A stretch of DNA of 64,000 nt from Chamaea fasciata (taxonomy: Eukaryota > Chordata > Aves > Passeriformes > Sylviidae), in the NCBI GenBank assembly GCA_029207755.1, contig JARCOQ010000008.1, positions 24,355,021 through 24,419,020 on the forward strand. The letters are read 5' to 3'. This document shows positions 25,401 through 36,545 of this stretch, piece by piece. Positions within the stretch are counted from its first letter, which is position 1; each line of letters opens with the position of its first letter. The notes under the pieces are model-generated. The model did no database searches, was not told the origin of the DNA, and saw only the letters and a program-made list of their open reading frames with translations. Made by a program: the position numbers and the translations under genes.

Positions 25401-27129
25401 AACATTGTTTCTCCCTAGCCAAAATAAAGTGAGTCTTGCATTCATTCTAGCCTGTTCTTGATGAATGGCGCCACAGAAATGTGAATGTGGTGTTTGCTCC
25501 TGCTGGGTCCACACTTCTTTCATGCCAGGCAAAATCTGGACTCCTGGGCTACAGAATCTTGACTGTGAACTGAGATACCCAGGGTATGGAGCTGCAGGTG
25601 TACAGGTGCTGCTGCCAGGATGCTCCAGTCAGCCAATAGGCTCAAGTTGCAGAGCCAGGTGTCAAGATCAAAGTGGTGTCTGATGCTCTATGATACAGTT
25701 ATCGTCTGCAGGCCTGGTTCTGCTCAGTCCTGAGGTTTGCATGCAGTTTCCCAGCTCTGGTAGCAAATAAGGAATGTGATGTCTCTGTGGAAAACACAGG
25801 ATAAATAGCTTCTCCAAAAAGCTTTCTTTCTGTTTCTGTTCTCAAGCTGGGACCTAAAAAATAAGACCAGAGGAAAGGGAATACAGAAGCGTTTTTACAC
25901 GTTATTCCTTGAAACTTTGGAATTAGTGATTAATGCAAGGTCTGGGTTTTCCTTGAAGGATCCTGGAGTCTGTTGTCTACTGCCATTTTTTTCACCTGTT
26001 GCCATGGACAGACTGGTGAATAACTGAGCACTGTGAAACAAAGAGCAGACCCTTGGTTCCTAAGGCATTAATCAGCCCTAGTTCAGACAAGAGCATTTCC
26101 CTTCACTTCAGTTTTCCCTCCCTGCAGCATCTCCTGACAGGATGTCCCGCTGCCTGCTGGAATTAATGTGGCTTAAATATCCCTCAGGATTCTCCTTGAG
26201 GTCAGGAACTCAGCCTCTGGATCGTCTTCAGTTCTCTTTTCTAGCCCCTGAAATTAGATGTTGCCAAGTGAATTTTTCTTGCCCATCCTATTCTTCATAT
26301 TTTCCAAAGTCACCGTCCACTGGCAAAGAAAGACTTGGAGAAGAGAGACAGAGGGGAGAGTCCAGGCCTGGATTGCTTCTTTCCCTCTGTAATTTCCGTC
26401 CCCCCCTCTCATCCCTGAGATCATTTTCTCAGTGCACTATGCTGTGCTACATCCAAGCTCATGGCACTCCCCAGGCCAATGTGTTGAGCTGTCTTCAAGT
26501 TTTTCTTGCCTTTCATAAACAATTTTTTATTTATTTGTTTCAAGATTTTTTTTTATTTTTAGGGAGGAACACTTAAAACCAAGGAACCCTTCCTCTGTAT
26601 ATTTTTTCCTTTTTAATTTTGGGGGTTTTTTTCAATGGAACCTGCGTTGCCCTTTCTACCTTCTGTCCTATTCTCATCCCAAACGCAGAACTATCTCCCA
26701 AGGAGGCACCTCCCAGACCAAACTGTATTGCATTTCCCTGCTTTCCACTGCCAGTCAATATGTCTATATATCTCACAAACTTTCTCAGGAAAATGGCCCT
26801 CAAGAGAATAACTTTTTACTTATATTTCTCCTCACTGAAATACACTCCAGCTCTTGCAGATCTGGAATATCTGGTGAGCATGGGAGGTTTGTTCCATCCT
26901 CATTCACGAGGATTTTTATTGCTTCCTTCCTTTCCTCATCATATTGTGCCCATTGAGTTTTAAAAGCAGATCAATACCTCATTGTTTGTCAGAAAAACAC
27001 TTGGCTTGTATTTGTCATCTTCCATACTTGAGCTGTTAATCAGGTTATTCCTGGTCTGACTGAAGCCTTCTTTGGGGTCCTCCAAGTCATGTTTGCTTTG
27101 CCATGTGCATTGTTTACCAGGCTGAAAAA
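25401..27129. other. Unique non-coding sequence, no gene seen
   Basis: The longest frame (144 codons, plus strand, 26142-26576) has no domain and ends in a T-rich low-complexity stretch (26520-26640). A seven-base match to retroviral primer-binding sites near 25466 is not backed by anything else. No exon is recognised. Confidence 0.5.
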
Positions 27130-27330
27130 AAGAGATATTGAGGCCATCTAGTCCTTATGCGTCCATCCTACCACCCACTGTGGCCCTTTCTAAATGAAGA
27201 CCTTAACCATCTCCAATGGTGTCCAGCAAAAAGGTCTCAGGTTTCAGCGAAAATCTCTATAGGAAAAAAGTTCAGCTTTAGATGAACCCTCCGGACTGAT
27301 TAACCTACTGTTGAGATACCTACAGGACAA
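27130..27330 (-). mobile_element. Possible degraded CR1 3' region
   Basis: Read on the plus strand, 'GAGGCCATCTAGTCC' (27140-27154) resembles the start of reverse-complemented CR1 3' ends. It is followed at suitable spacing by 'CATCTCCAATGG' (27209-27220) and 'AAAAAAGTTCAGCTTTAGATGAACC' (near 27264-27288), which fit further CR1 blocks loosely. Divergence is high and the identification is tentative. Confidence 0.35.
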
Positions 27331-29929
27331 CTGGATGGGGTAGGTAATGAGTGTATCCTGCAAGAGGCCGTGGCTTGGACCGGTTCTCTTCATGGGGCTG
27401 TCTTGTGTGCTTGAGCACTCCTTTTTGAGGCTTCTGTCCAGTTACTGGCCAGGCTTCCTCCTAGGAAGTGTTGCTCTTTCTTCTCTCATTCACAGAGTAC
27501 TCTGTAATCATGCATCACCCCTTCCCAGAATTATACCACAGAGCTGTGTATCATTGACCAGATGTGACCCTAATATGACTCTTCTACCCTCAAACTGCTG
27601 AAATACTTAGGCTGGCACTAAGTAATCCAACAGGTTGTTTCTAACATAGTAGGATGAACAGCTGATCTTAAGACAGCCAGTTTCTTTGAGCAAGAAATTA
27701 AAGTGTTACTACATTTTGCATTTCCCTAGAGACACAGGGGAAAGGATAGAGTTTCTCTGCTGATTCATCAGCAGATGAATACAGTTTTGGGTGTTATGTT
27801 TATTTTCCCAAAGTGTTTTTTTTCTTTCCCAGACTCTCCCAGGTCCCAAGGTCGGAGCTGATGTCTGCACTCCGAGTGCATCCTGTTTGTCATAGAATCA
27901 TTTAATTGCCATTTAAGAGAACTTATGCAACTGACCTTTAACATGACAGAGTCTCCCTGTTGCACTTTAATCTTTACGCTGACATATGAAAAGAAAGGAA
28001 AAAATCTTCTCTTGGCCAACATGAAAGTCTTTCCACGAGGAATATGAAAAAGGCAGGTGGGGTGAAGGAGCTGATGGAGTTCAAAATGGTTGGTAGTTAC
28101 ACAAAGACTTGATTTGGATGTTGTTTGTTACCAAGGAAAACTATAGCACTAATTGTTCTGCAGGGAGGGGGAGGAATTTTTATAAAATGGGGGAAGTGAA
28201 TGAAGTTATGAGCAAATGTATTTTATTTCTACATCACTACAGAACAGTTCCATAAATCCCCTTCTGCAGTCTCAGGACTGTTGTTTGTCTGTGCTCCTTT
28301 CAACCCAATTTTTATGAATAATGACCTGGTAATATCTGACTGACAGTCTGTCAGGGGATTGGCTATGATGCTAACCCAGACCCAGAGTTATAGGATGTTG
28401 CAACCCCTTCCTGCCTGGTCAGCCATAGTTTTCAAAAGTAAAGAATATCTGAAAAGGAATAACAAATACAATAGATCACACTCTCCAAATAAACAGTGGA
28501 TTAGATGACATGAGGAGAGTTCTAAACACCTGCCACTCATGCTTTTCCTTGTGAATTGATTCTGAAATTCATCTCATTTTTCCGTGAGGCAAATAGCAAT
28601 ATACAAAATCTTACATGGAATCATATGTTAGCTCAAAACTTCCAGCAGCAATCAGGTAATATTCCTTTTTACTGCACCTTTTCTGTGTCACAGACACAGG
28701 AGCTGCTGAAGTCCTTGTGCTGTGCTGAGGATGTTGTGTCTTCATGTCTATCCTCTGAAGTTTGGAGATACCAGCTGCAAATAGGAGCCAGAGCTAATAG
28801 GTGGGGTAAAGAGCAAATAGGGGTAAATGGAGTTCAGCTATTCTTCATGAGTGTAGTAGGCAAGGAGATAACTCACTAGGCAGAGAAAAAAAAGCAAACC
28901 AACAAACAAACCTGAAAAAACCCCAGCTTTCCTTCCGTACATCTGCTGAATGATATGAAGTACAACACACTGATACCAGTGTGCCTTGCCATGACCTGGA
29001 TCATAAGTGCTTAGGTTTCTTGTCCTTAAAACTGGCCTCCTCTCAGATATTTTTTTTCACAACACAAAGGCATTGCCTCTGTATAGGTAAGTGCATTTAC
29101 AGTTGGAAAGAAAGGGGAAAAGGAGAACACCTCTTATTCTTTAAAAAAAAAAAAACAACAGACTTTATGCTGAGAATGCTGAAGACAGGAATTTATGCAG
29201 TGATATTCAGTTCATTTGTGATGTGGCTTCTCACCCCCTGACAGCAGGAGCCATGGTCCATTCATCACTGGTCCCAAACAAACAATGTGTATTTTTAGCT
29301 TCTTCTTTCAGGGAAGATAAAAAATAGTCTGAGCTAGCATGACATGACTTAGGTGGGGACACTTTTATGTTTTTTAATTTGTTTAGATAATTGGGTCACA
29401 GGAAAGCACTCCTGTGAGAACAACTCTCATTCCCAGAGATCCAGAAAGGTGAAGGGGTGGGAGAGTGTTGAGATTATTGCTAAAATAAAACATCCTGTGC
29501 AAAAGAGCCATTGTCTACGTAGCACTAATCTTAAGGTAGTTTAGAAAGATGACAAAAAAGTTCAGCCTCAGCTCTGCCCTTTTTCATCACATGTTTGTAT
29601 CTTAAAATAAATATCTAAAGAGCCTGGCTTCATCTCAATCTATATATGTAAGTATAGTGTGCCCAAGACTTGTTATATCTAGAGTTCATGTGGCAATTCC
29701 CCACCGTACATCTGTGTGCTGTACAAATGGTCAACATTTCACTGCTACTATTTAGATTTAATTTTAATTGTATTTATTTTTACTTTTTCCAAATTTCAAC
29801 TTTTTATTTGGTTCTCACGGTTTGATATAATCCCTTTTAATCTGTAATCTAATTACATGTACTCTGTTTCCATGCACAGTTTGTGCTTTTTGAGCTAGGA
29901 GCTTTAGACTCTTGCAGCCCATTTCTCTT
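27331..29929. other. Unique non-coding sequence, no gene seen
   Basis: Only short frames without motifs, the longest about 107 codons at 28556-28879. A run of 13 A lies near 29142. Nothing else is supported. Confidence 0.55.
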
Positions 29930-30010
29930 GCAAATGGAGAAATTAATAAAAAAAGCTCACCAGCCATTTTGTAATTACACATGATTTAATTAGGAATCAA
30001 TTCACTTACT
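29930..30010. promoter_or_regulatory. Candidate conserved non-coding element, AT-rich with homeodomain-type sites
   Basis: An 80-base AT-rich stretch carries 'AATTAATAAA', 'TGTAATTACA' (29969-29978, a palindrome around TAATTA) and 'GATTTAATTAGG' (about 29983-29994). Clusters of TAATTA and TTAATTAG sites are typical of homeodomain-bound vertebrate enhancers. This is inference from motif content alone. Confidence 0.2.
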
Positions 30011-31639
30011 GAAAAAAACCCCTTTTCTGTTGTTTTTGAACCTGGTGGTGGGAGCTCTCTGTGTGTGACATCAACCTCAAATAATTAGCCTGGTACCAAG
30101 TGAAGGCTGTTTAACCTCCTTCACCCCAAACATCTGACTGGATATACAGAGAGGATGTTTTAGCAGTGATTTCTACCCTGACACATTGCAAAAACAGCTT
30201 CTGAAAACCAATGTGGAGGCAAATGTGTTTGAGTTTGAGTAACATTCCCCAACAGCCTGCCCAAAACAAGCACTTCCGCAGAGTGGTCCCTCTGCCCTGC
30301 TCCAGACACTGCAGAGTTACAGGATCAGGGACATGATCCAGTTACTAGCTCTGTTTGTGGCAGCACATGAGAATGTTTATGGATTTGTATTGTTCTGCTT
30401 TGGAAAAAATGCCATTTAAGAAATGCCACCTCCCACTTCCCCCTCCTTTTACGCATATAATATGAGAGGTTTGAGTGAAATGTCCATCCAGATCCTGGAC
30501 AGCCATCACATCTAAACAAGCAGCACATGAAGGCTCTTCCTGGTGTCAGAGCTCAGTTTCAGAGAGTTCCCCTCCTTCCACTACTTGTGTCATGGGCATG
30601 AGACAAACAGCTCCATTTGCTTTTTCTCTCCCATCTGGTCAAGGTTATCCTTCCCAGCTTCTTTCGTCTTCGCCTCCTCATCCACGTTCTGTTGCCACAC
30701 ATCTGGCTTTGAGCATGGACCCACTTCTTGGATCTGATCCCTAGCAGCTGTCTGCTGCCAGTGCTTTCCCACAGAGGATAGGGATGGGATCCAAAAGGCA
30801 AGGGGAAATGGAGGACAAGCTGGGAACATCCACAGCAGGTGAAGGTTAACACAATCAAATCTCTACAGGAATAATGCCCTTATTCTTTCTTTTCACTCAA
30901 CTCTGTGCGTGTCTGACTCTTCAGCATGTCTTTCCTATCCCCTTTATTATTTCTAAAAAATGTAGACTGCCTCCTCTGCCTCCTTAACCTCTGAATAAGC
31001 TCTTTCTAGATACAGACTTATACAGCAGGTTGTGTTACCCACATGGATCACTGGGAGCATATCCCAAAAGACACAGCAGAAAAGGTGCATAGGGAAAAAA
31101 ATTACACATCCTGGTCAGACTGTTAGGATTGAGACACCTCTTTCATTTGTCCGGTGGCAGATGCCAACAAGATGCAGCTTGAGAATTCAGCTCAGTCTGT
31201 GCAGCTCCTCCTCCATGCCTAAGCAGGATTTTTTCAGGGGTTATGTAGTGTAAACAGCAGTGACTGAGGGCTGAAAAAGAGGGAGCACAGAAACTGGAAA
31301 TGTGCTCTCTGTGTTCTGTAGTAGCAACAGGTCACCTCCAGTCTCCAGGGCTGTTGAAAGAAACCTCTCAATGTCAATAAGGAACTGGGTTGCCTTCAAA
31401 AGCATCCTATGCCAAAGGTTTCCTTTTGAGAAGGAGTAAGAGGGAAAGGTAAGAGAAAACAAGTTTGACCAAAACCCACCTGAAAACCTGGGAGTTTTTC
31501 TGATGCTTTCCACAGCTTTGGATCTGGTCTTCTTTTTGGCCTTTTGTGGGCTTGGTCTCATGATAAATCCCAGAGCCAGGGAGCTCTGAGCAGAGACAGA
31601 TTACCATCTTCTTTCCAGAAGCTTAAGAATGGGATATAT
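30011..31639. other. Unique non-coding sequence, no gene seen
   Basis: Several overlapping frames on both strands near 30475-30858 (up to 99 codons) and 31241-31607, with no motif and mutually overlapping, so probably chance. No repeats recognised. Confidence 0.55.
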
Positions 31640-32010
31640 GGATATGTTTATTTTGCAGATGCCACTAGCTAATATATTCATTGTGTTCAACGTACAATAT
31701 GCTCTGAAGCCGCTGCTAAAAGAGAACTGACATTTTATCTGGCTTATTATCAGCCTACATGCATTGGAGAAGAATCCTAGGCTTTTAGTTCATCCCTGCT
31801 CTCAGTTTTATTTCAGCACATTGTCATATTAATGATCAAGCACTATTTGACCTTCATTTTATTGAGTTGCCTGAAGGCCCTCTGGCATCAGTGAAGTAAA
31901 TGTATTTGTGGTGATATTATTATTATTAGATTCCTGCTAATAAAAGGTTAACAACCCAGCAGAAGGTCTTTAATCAGACTATGCTGTGAAGCCAAACCCA
32001 AAGCTTTTTA
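31640..32010. promoter_or_regulatory. Candidate conserved non-coding element
   Basis: This stretch lacks open frames and repeats but is dense in ordered AT-rich motifs found in developmental enhancers: 'GGCTTATTATCAG' (31740-31752), 'CATATTAATGATCAAG' (about 31825-31840), 'TTTTATTG', 'GGTTAACA' (31947-31954, half of an HNF1-type site) and 'TTTAATCAGACTATG' (31970-31984). The texture resembles known vertebrate conserved non-coding elements. Without an alignment this remains a hypothesis. Confidence 0.22.
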
Positions 32011-34320
32011 TTGGGATTTGTTTTTCCTCTAGCCACATAGGGTCCTGTCCATGTGAGTAGAGAAAAAAAAAATCATCAGTTGAGTGATTAATTTATATGG
32101 CTTTGTTTCTTTGGTGAATTTTGCTCCTTTTCTCTGCTACATAATTGGTTTGGAATTTCCTTCCCCTTACTCAGAATTTCACAGAATAAACTGCTAACAT
32201 CCAGTAATAAACCCTTCACTGCATCAGTAACTTGCAGCAACCCATTGAAGTAAGATCCCAGTTCTTGGTTAGTGCAAGCTGAAGGAGATGGTCTGACGGA
32301 TCAAAGTAAAACCAGGACCAGCCAGAAACCAACATCATGTTGAAAACACGTGTGGGTAGTGACAAAGGAAATTCCCCAGGGTAATTAATGAATCTACTCA
32401 ATGCTTTGTTTGTCTGTAAAAACACAACAAAATGCTTCCCCACTTCATCAGGGCATTGTGGGGATAACTTCCAGTAAAATGTAGGAAGCCAAGCACTCCT
32501 AGGAGGGTGGTGACACACAAAATCCTTTGTAGAACAGCTCCATCCACTCCCTATTTCTCACCACCTCCTCTGTGCCTTGGTGGATTCAAATGTAACCATT
32601 TGCTTTGTAAATGAACCGCTAAAGTGTAACTCTGAAATGGAGCCCTAGAGATAAACTTCATCACCTACAGCATTGGTACAGTCATCTTCCCCCTTTCAGT
32701 CACTGCCAGACTGGGTCTGCAACTCTTGTTCTGGTACAGTCACAACACCTCCAGGGCTTGTGCATGTTTGCTTCCTTTTTGGGTCTATCACCCCACACCT
32801 TTGCTGTCATTTTGCTCAAGACCCTCTATAGCAATAGCAGAGATGTCCACCTTTCCTAGCTATTCTTTTGCTCTGGGAAACACATTCTTGGCTGATCCTG
32901 CCCTTCAGGCACAGTTGCCTACCTTTTATAGATCAAATCCCCTGGGTTTGTTTTCCTCTCGTACCGTCTCCATTTTCTTTCTGTCCTTTTTTTTTTTTTT
33001 TTCCCTTTTCAATTATTAATATTACTTTGTTTGCAAGGCTATTTGCTGGGGAAACTGGTAGCTTTCACTGCTCACTTAAGGAGAATTAATTTTAGTTCAC
33101 ACTGATTTTCAGTCTCCCACCTTGATTTTGTAACTGCTATAAGAAAAATTAATTCTGCTCAGTGCCCCTGAGCAGCTCAGTGCTTCCTAAAACTGTCCTG
33201 ATCTTGAAACTAAGCTTGAATATCTCTCTGCAACTGATTGTTGTTTTGAACCAGATGGTTGTGCTGACATTGTTCTCAGCTTCATATGTCGTCTTTTTTT
33301 CCTGGCAGTCCTGAGGCACAGTGGTGGCACAACTGTTGGCAGGTATTTCCCCTGGTTCCCTATGGACTCTCTTCATCCTCCTATCTCTGCCCTGAAATTA
33401 CTCCCCAGTGGCCTCTTGGTAAATTCAGGTAGGGAGTGGTGTGTTGATGATTCACACTCCTATCTCCTATCGGGGTTCAGTGGATGCTCTGCAAGGAGTC
33501 CTGAAACCTCTGCAGTGTGGATGTGACTGGTTCAAGACTTTAACTCAGGCATTAAAGTGCTTCTGCAGCAAAACTCAGTGTACTGTAGAGGATGGTGTGC
33601 TTGCAATGGTGTGAATGCAGCATGGAATAGAACTTCAGGTGAACCATATTCCTCAAATCTGAGGAGCCTGTGTAAGAGGCCTCTTGAAGGACATTTTCAA
33701 GGGCATAGTGATTGTGTTTATACTCAGGTGTAGGAGAGATCCTGAGGTCAAATATGCAGTTTGTCCACATTACTTGTCTGCGGGAAGACCTTGGAGCTAA
33801 TCTTGATGCAATCTAGCTGATACTCCCAGTACAGCAGTGTGAACACCCTCAGCTTATCCCCTACAGAAATCTGGAGGTGCAGCCAAATTATCTGGCAAGA
33901 AACTAGCCAGTAATAACAGTCACTCCTAAAGACAGCCAGCCACTGCTGCTGCAGAACCTAGGGGGAATTGCATTCTTACTGTGCAGCTGATCTAATTCCT
34001 GCCCCAGAACTGGACAACACAAAGTCATTCTTCTCCCTAGGTCAGACCATGCTGACTTCCATGCACCCTGACAGGCCATGAACCCTGAAAAACTGCATTA
34101 GCATCCACAAGTACAAACCCACAAAATTAAAGAAGGCATGCAGGAGCTGGAACAGATGAATGAATCTTTAATTTGGTCTCTTCAGAAAGAACTCCAGAAA
34201 GTATGGCTCCTGGGAAAGGGAATAAGGAATATAATCTGATGATTATTCAATTTCCAGTCCATTTGCTGTCTATCTGTGTGAAACAAAAGTTAACAGTAAA
34301 AGGAATTTGCAAGACTCTTC
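32011..34320. other. Unique non-coding sequence, no gene seen
   Basis: Short frames up to about 100 codons (32216-32518 minus, 32726-33019 plus), without motifs. A 16-base T run lies at 32987-33002. The final 50 bases lead into the CTTCC array. Confidence 0.55.
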
Positions 34321-34570
34321 CTTCCCTTCCCTTCCCTTCCCTTCCCTTCCCTTCCCTTCCCTTCCCTTCCCTTCCCTTCCCTTCCCTTCCCTTCCCTTCC
34401 CTTCCCTTCCCTTCCCTTCCCTTCCCTTCCCTTCCCTTCCCTTCCCTTCCCTTCCCTTCCCTTCCCTTCCCTTCCCTTCCCTTCCCTTCCCTTCCCTTCC
34501 CTTCCCTTCCCTTCCCTTCCCTTCCCTTCCCTTCCCTTCCCTTCCCTTCCCTTCCCTTCCCTTCCCTTCC
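34321..34570. repeat. Perfect (CTTCC)50 microsatellite
   Basis: Fifty consecutive identical CTTCC units (250 bases) with no interruption. A partial unit lies on the left (34317-34320) and a degenerate CATCCTCCTT on the right. All pyrimidines are on this strand and all purines on the other, so the tract is a homopurine-homopyrimidine mirror repeat able to form triplex (H-DNA). Because five is not a multiple of three, all frames through it are open, giving spurious 147- and 151-codon frames. The purity implies recent expansion and probable length polymorphism. Confidence 0.98.
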
Positions 34571-36429
34571 CATCCTCCTTAAAGGAGTAGAAAAGAAGCT
34601 CACCTTATCTTTATAAATGGGTATTAGTGAAAGGGTGAGTCTAGGTGAACAGTTAATACGATGTTGAAGAAGAAAGAAAAGACTCCCATTCACTCTGTCC
34701 ACCTCAGCCTCTGTCTTCCCATCTTCATATTTTTTGACCTAGGACTTTTCTGAGATGTCCTTTCATAACCTGTCCCCTACTCTTTCAGAAAGACAGAGAT
34801 ATTCTAGAATTACTGCTTTAAATTAATTTTTCTCCAAATTACATTTTAAATAGATTTCATTTCTATTTCTTAAGAATATTTAGCCATTCTCTAGCCAGGA
34901 AAAAAATCCTCTAATTGTTATGTTCCCTCTCAAAGGCTAGAAAAATTCACTCAGTAATTCCCACTTTTATACTTGTAATTTTGTGGTTGAACCAGCATGC
35001 AAATTTTAAGACAACTCCCTGCCCTGATTTCACCAAGTGTTTAGTGAATCTCTTGCAGTGGTTAATTATCTTCATGCTAAAAGTCAGATTTGCAGCTCAT
35101 TTTCAAGTTTACCTTCTGACTTCACCTTGCAACGACTGCATCTCCTGCCTTTGCTGACTAGCTTAGAAAAGTCTCTCCCACAAACACATTCTCCCACTGT
35201 GTGTTTTAAGGTGGCTGTAGGATCTGGAGTACATCAGGCATGTTCCAAAGATACCAGATGGGCTGGTTCTTGCAACCCAGAGGAAAAGGGAGGGAAAAAG
35301 AATGAAAATGGAATTGTATAAAAATTATGTGATACATAACAAGTCTTTCACTTTACTGCAGATCTCCTCCTAGCTGTACTCTGCCTTTTCAGGCAGGGCT
35401 TGGGATGAAGGAGAGAATATTCAGAAATAAACTCTGAGCCCAAACCTCATGAGCACTTTGCCTCATCTCCAGTAAGTGAGGAGTCAAACTCAATTCTGTG
35501 TCTCTGCTACCCATTAAAGTCAATCTGTCTACCCAATTTAGAAACTGAATTTATTCCCTGGAGCTGAGGTAACTTGGAAGACTGAATCAGGTCTCAAGGT
35601 AAGCCTGGAGTGCCTAAATGCTTTGTAAAGTAGGAGTAGAACTTTGAATAAAGCGTTGGTAAAATACAGCCTTTTGGCCATTGCTGCCTCCCTCTGCAGC
35701 TGGGAGGGAAATTTTATGACCTTATCTGCTTCTCCTGTACCAGAAGGTTGTCACAGACTGAGCAGCACCCTTCTTTCCACGTTTGTTACAAATCCTTGTT
35801 ACACTTTGGCTTGTGTGCCATTGCCCCATCCCAACTAAAAATCAGCAATGTGCTCCTTTCTGGAGTGGTAGGCCAGCATGAGTCTCTTAGAGGAAATAAA
35901 AGCCATGTACCGTTAAGTGTCTGAAAGAGACACAGGACAATCAGTTCACCTAAAATGTGTATGTACATACATGTCCTTTCTTCCCCAAAACCTCATCTTT
36001 TATCTGGCTTTAGTAAATCAGGAGCTGGGCTGTCAGATATGGAGGGAAATGGCAGCTGAATGCAGGCTGAACTGTATACTGATGGTATTGGGTCCAGTTA
36101 GCTGGGAACAACTGGCAAAACCCAGGTCATGGGAGAAGATGGACAAAGAAGGGATATTACAAATGAGGCAAACTGCTTGGTTTTCTGCAATGGGACTGAA
36201 CAGTGGTGAAGCTGTCCATGGATATGACAGTCAGCTTCAGGCAGGGAGACAAGACAGTTGTCATTGCACACTGGAAGGGAGTTTGCTTTCATCTTTCCCA
36301 GTGCCAGGTGCTGTCCTTGCTGTAGGGAGGCAAAGCTCCACATCCAACAGACAGTGCAGCTCAGAGAAAGCTTAGAGCAGTGACTTTCCCCCTGCCTTCC
36401 CAGTCTCTCCTGGATCAGGGCCACAACCT
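34571..36429. other. Unique non-coding sequence, no gene seen
   Basis: Frames up to 152 codons (35917-36375, plus) lack any recognised motif and share the region with a 108-codon frame on the other strand. 'CCCATTAAAGTCAATC' near 35511 recalls old amniote repeat fragments but is too short to assign. Confidence 0.5.
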
Positions 36430-36545
36430 TGTTGTGGTACTAGGCCTGGATTTGTTTTGACTCTAGCCTGCTGTTGCTTAGTGTGACCTGGAGACTTACT
36501 GACCATTTCCTATTGAACTCAAAGTTTCCCAATTAAGCTGAACAG
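36430..36545 (+). mobile_element. Possible MIR-like SINE fragment
   Basis: 'GCTTAGTGTGACCTGG' (36476-36491) followed by 'GACTTACTGACC', then 'ACTCAAAGTTTCCCAATT' (36518-36535), follows the order of the central and 3' MIR blocks ('TGTGTGACCTTGGGCAAGTCAC', 'CTCAGTTTCCCCATCT'). Divergence is high. Confidence 0.42.

Noticed and set aside
25462..25480. TGGCGCCACAG, a match to the first bases of a retroviral primer-binding site, downstream of an AATAAA
   Set aside because: Only seven bases match, the following bases do not fit a tRNA 3' end that I know, and no LTR borders or internal viral sequence are visible.
34173..34702. 147- and 151-codon frames on both strands, rich in PSLPF or GREGK repeats
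   Set aside because: They are artefacts of translating the CTTCC pentanucleotide array, which has no stop in any frame.
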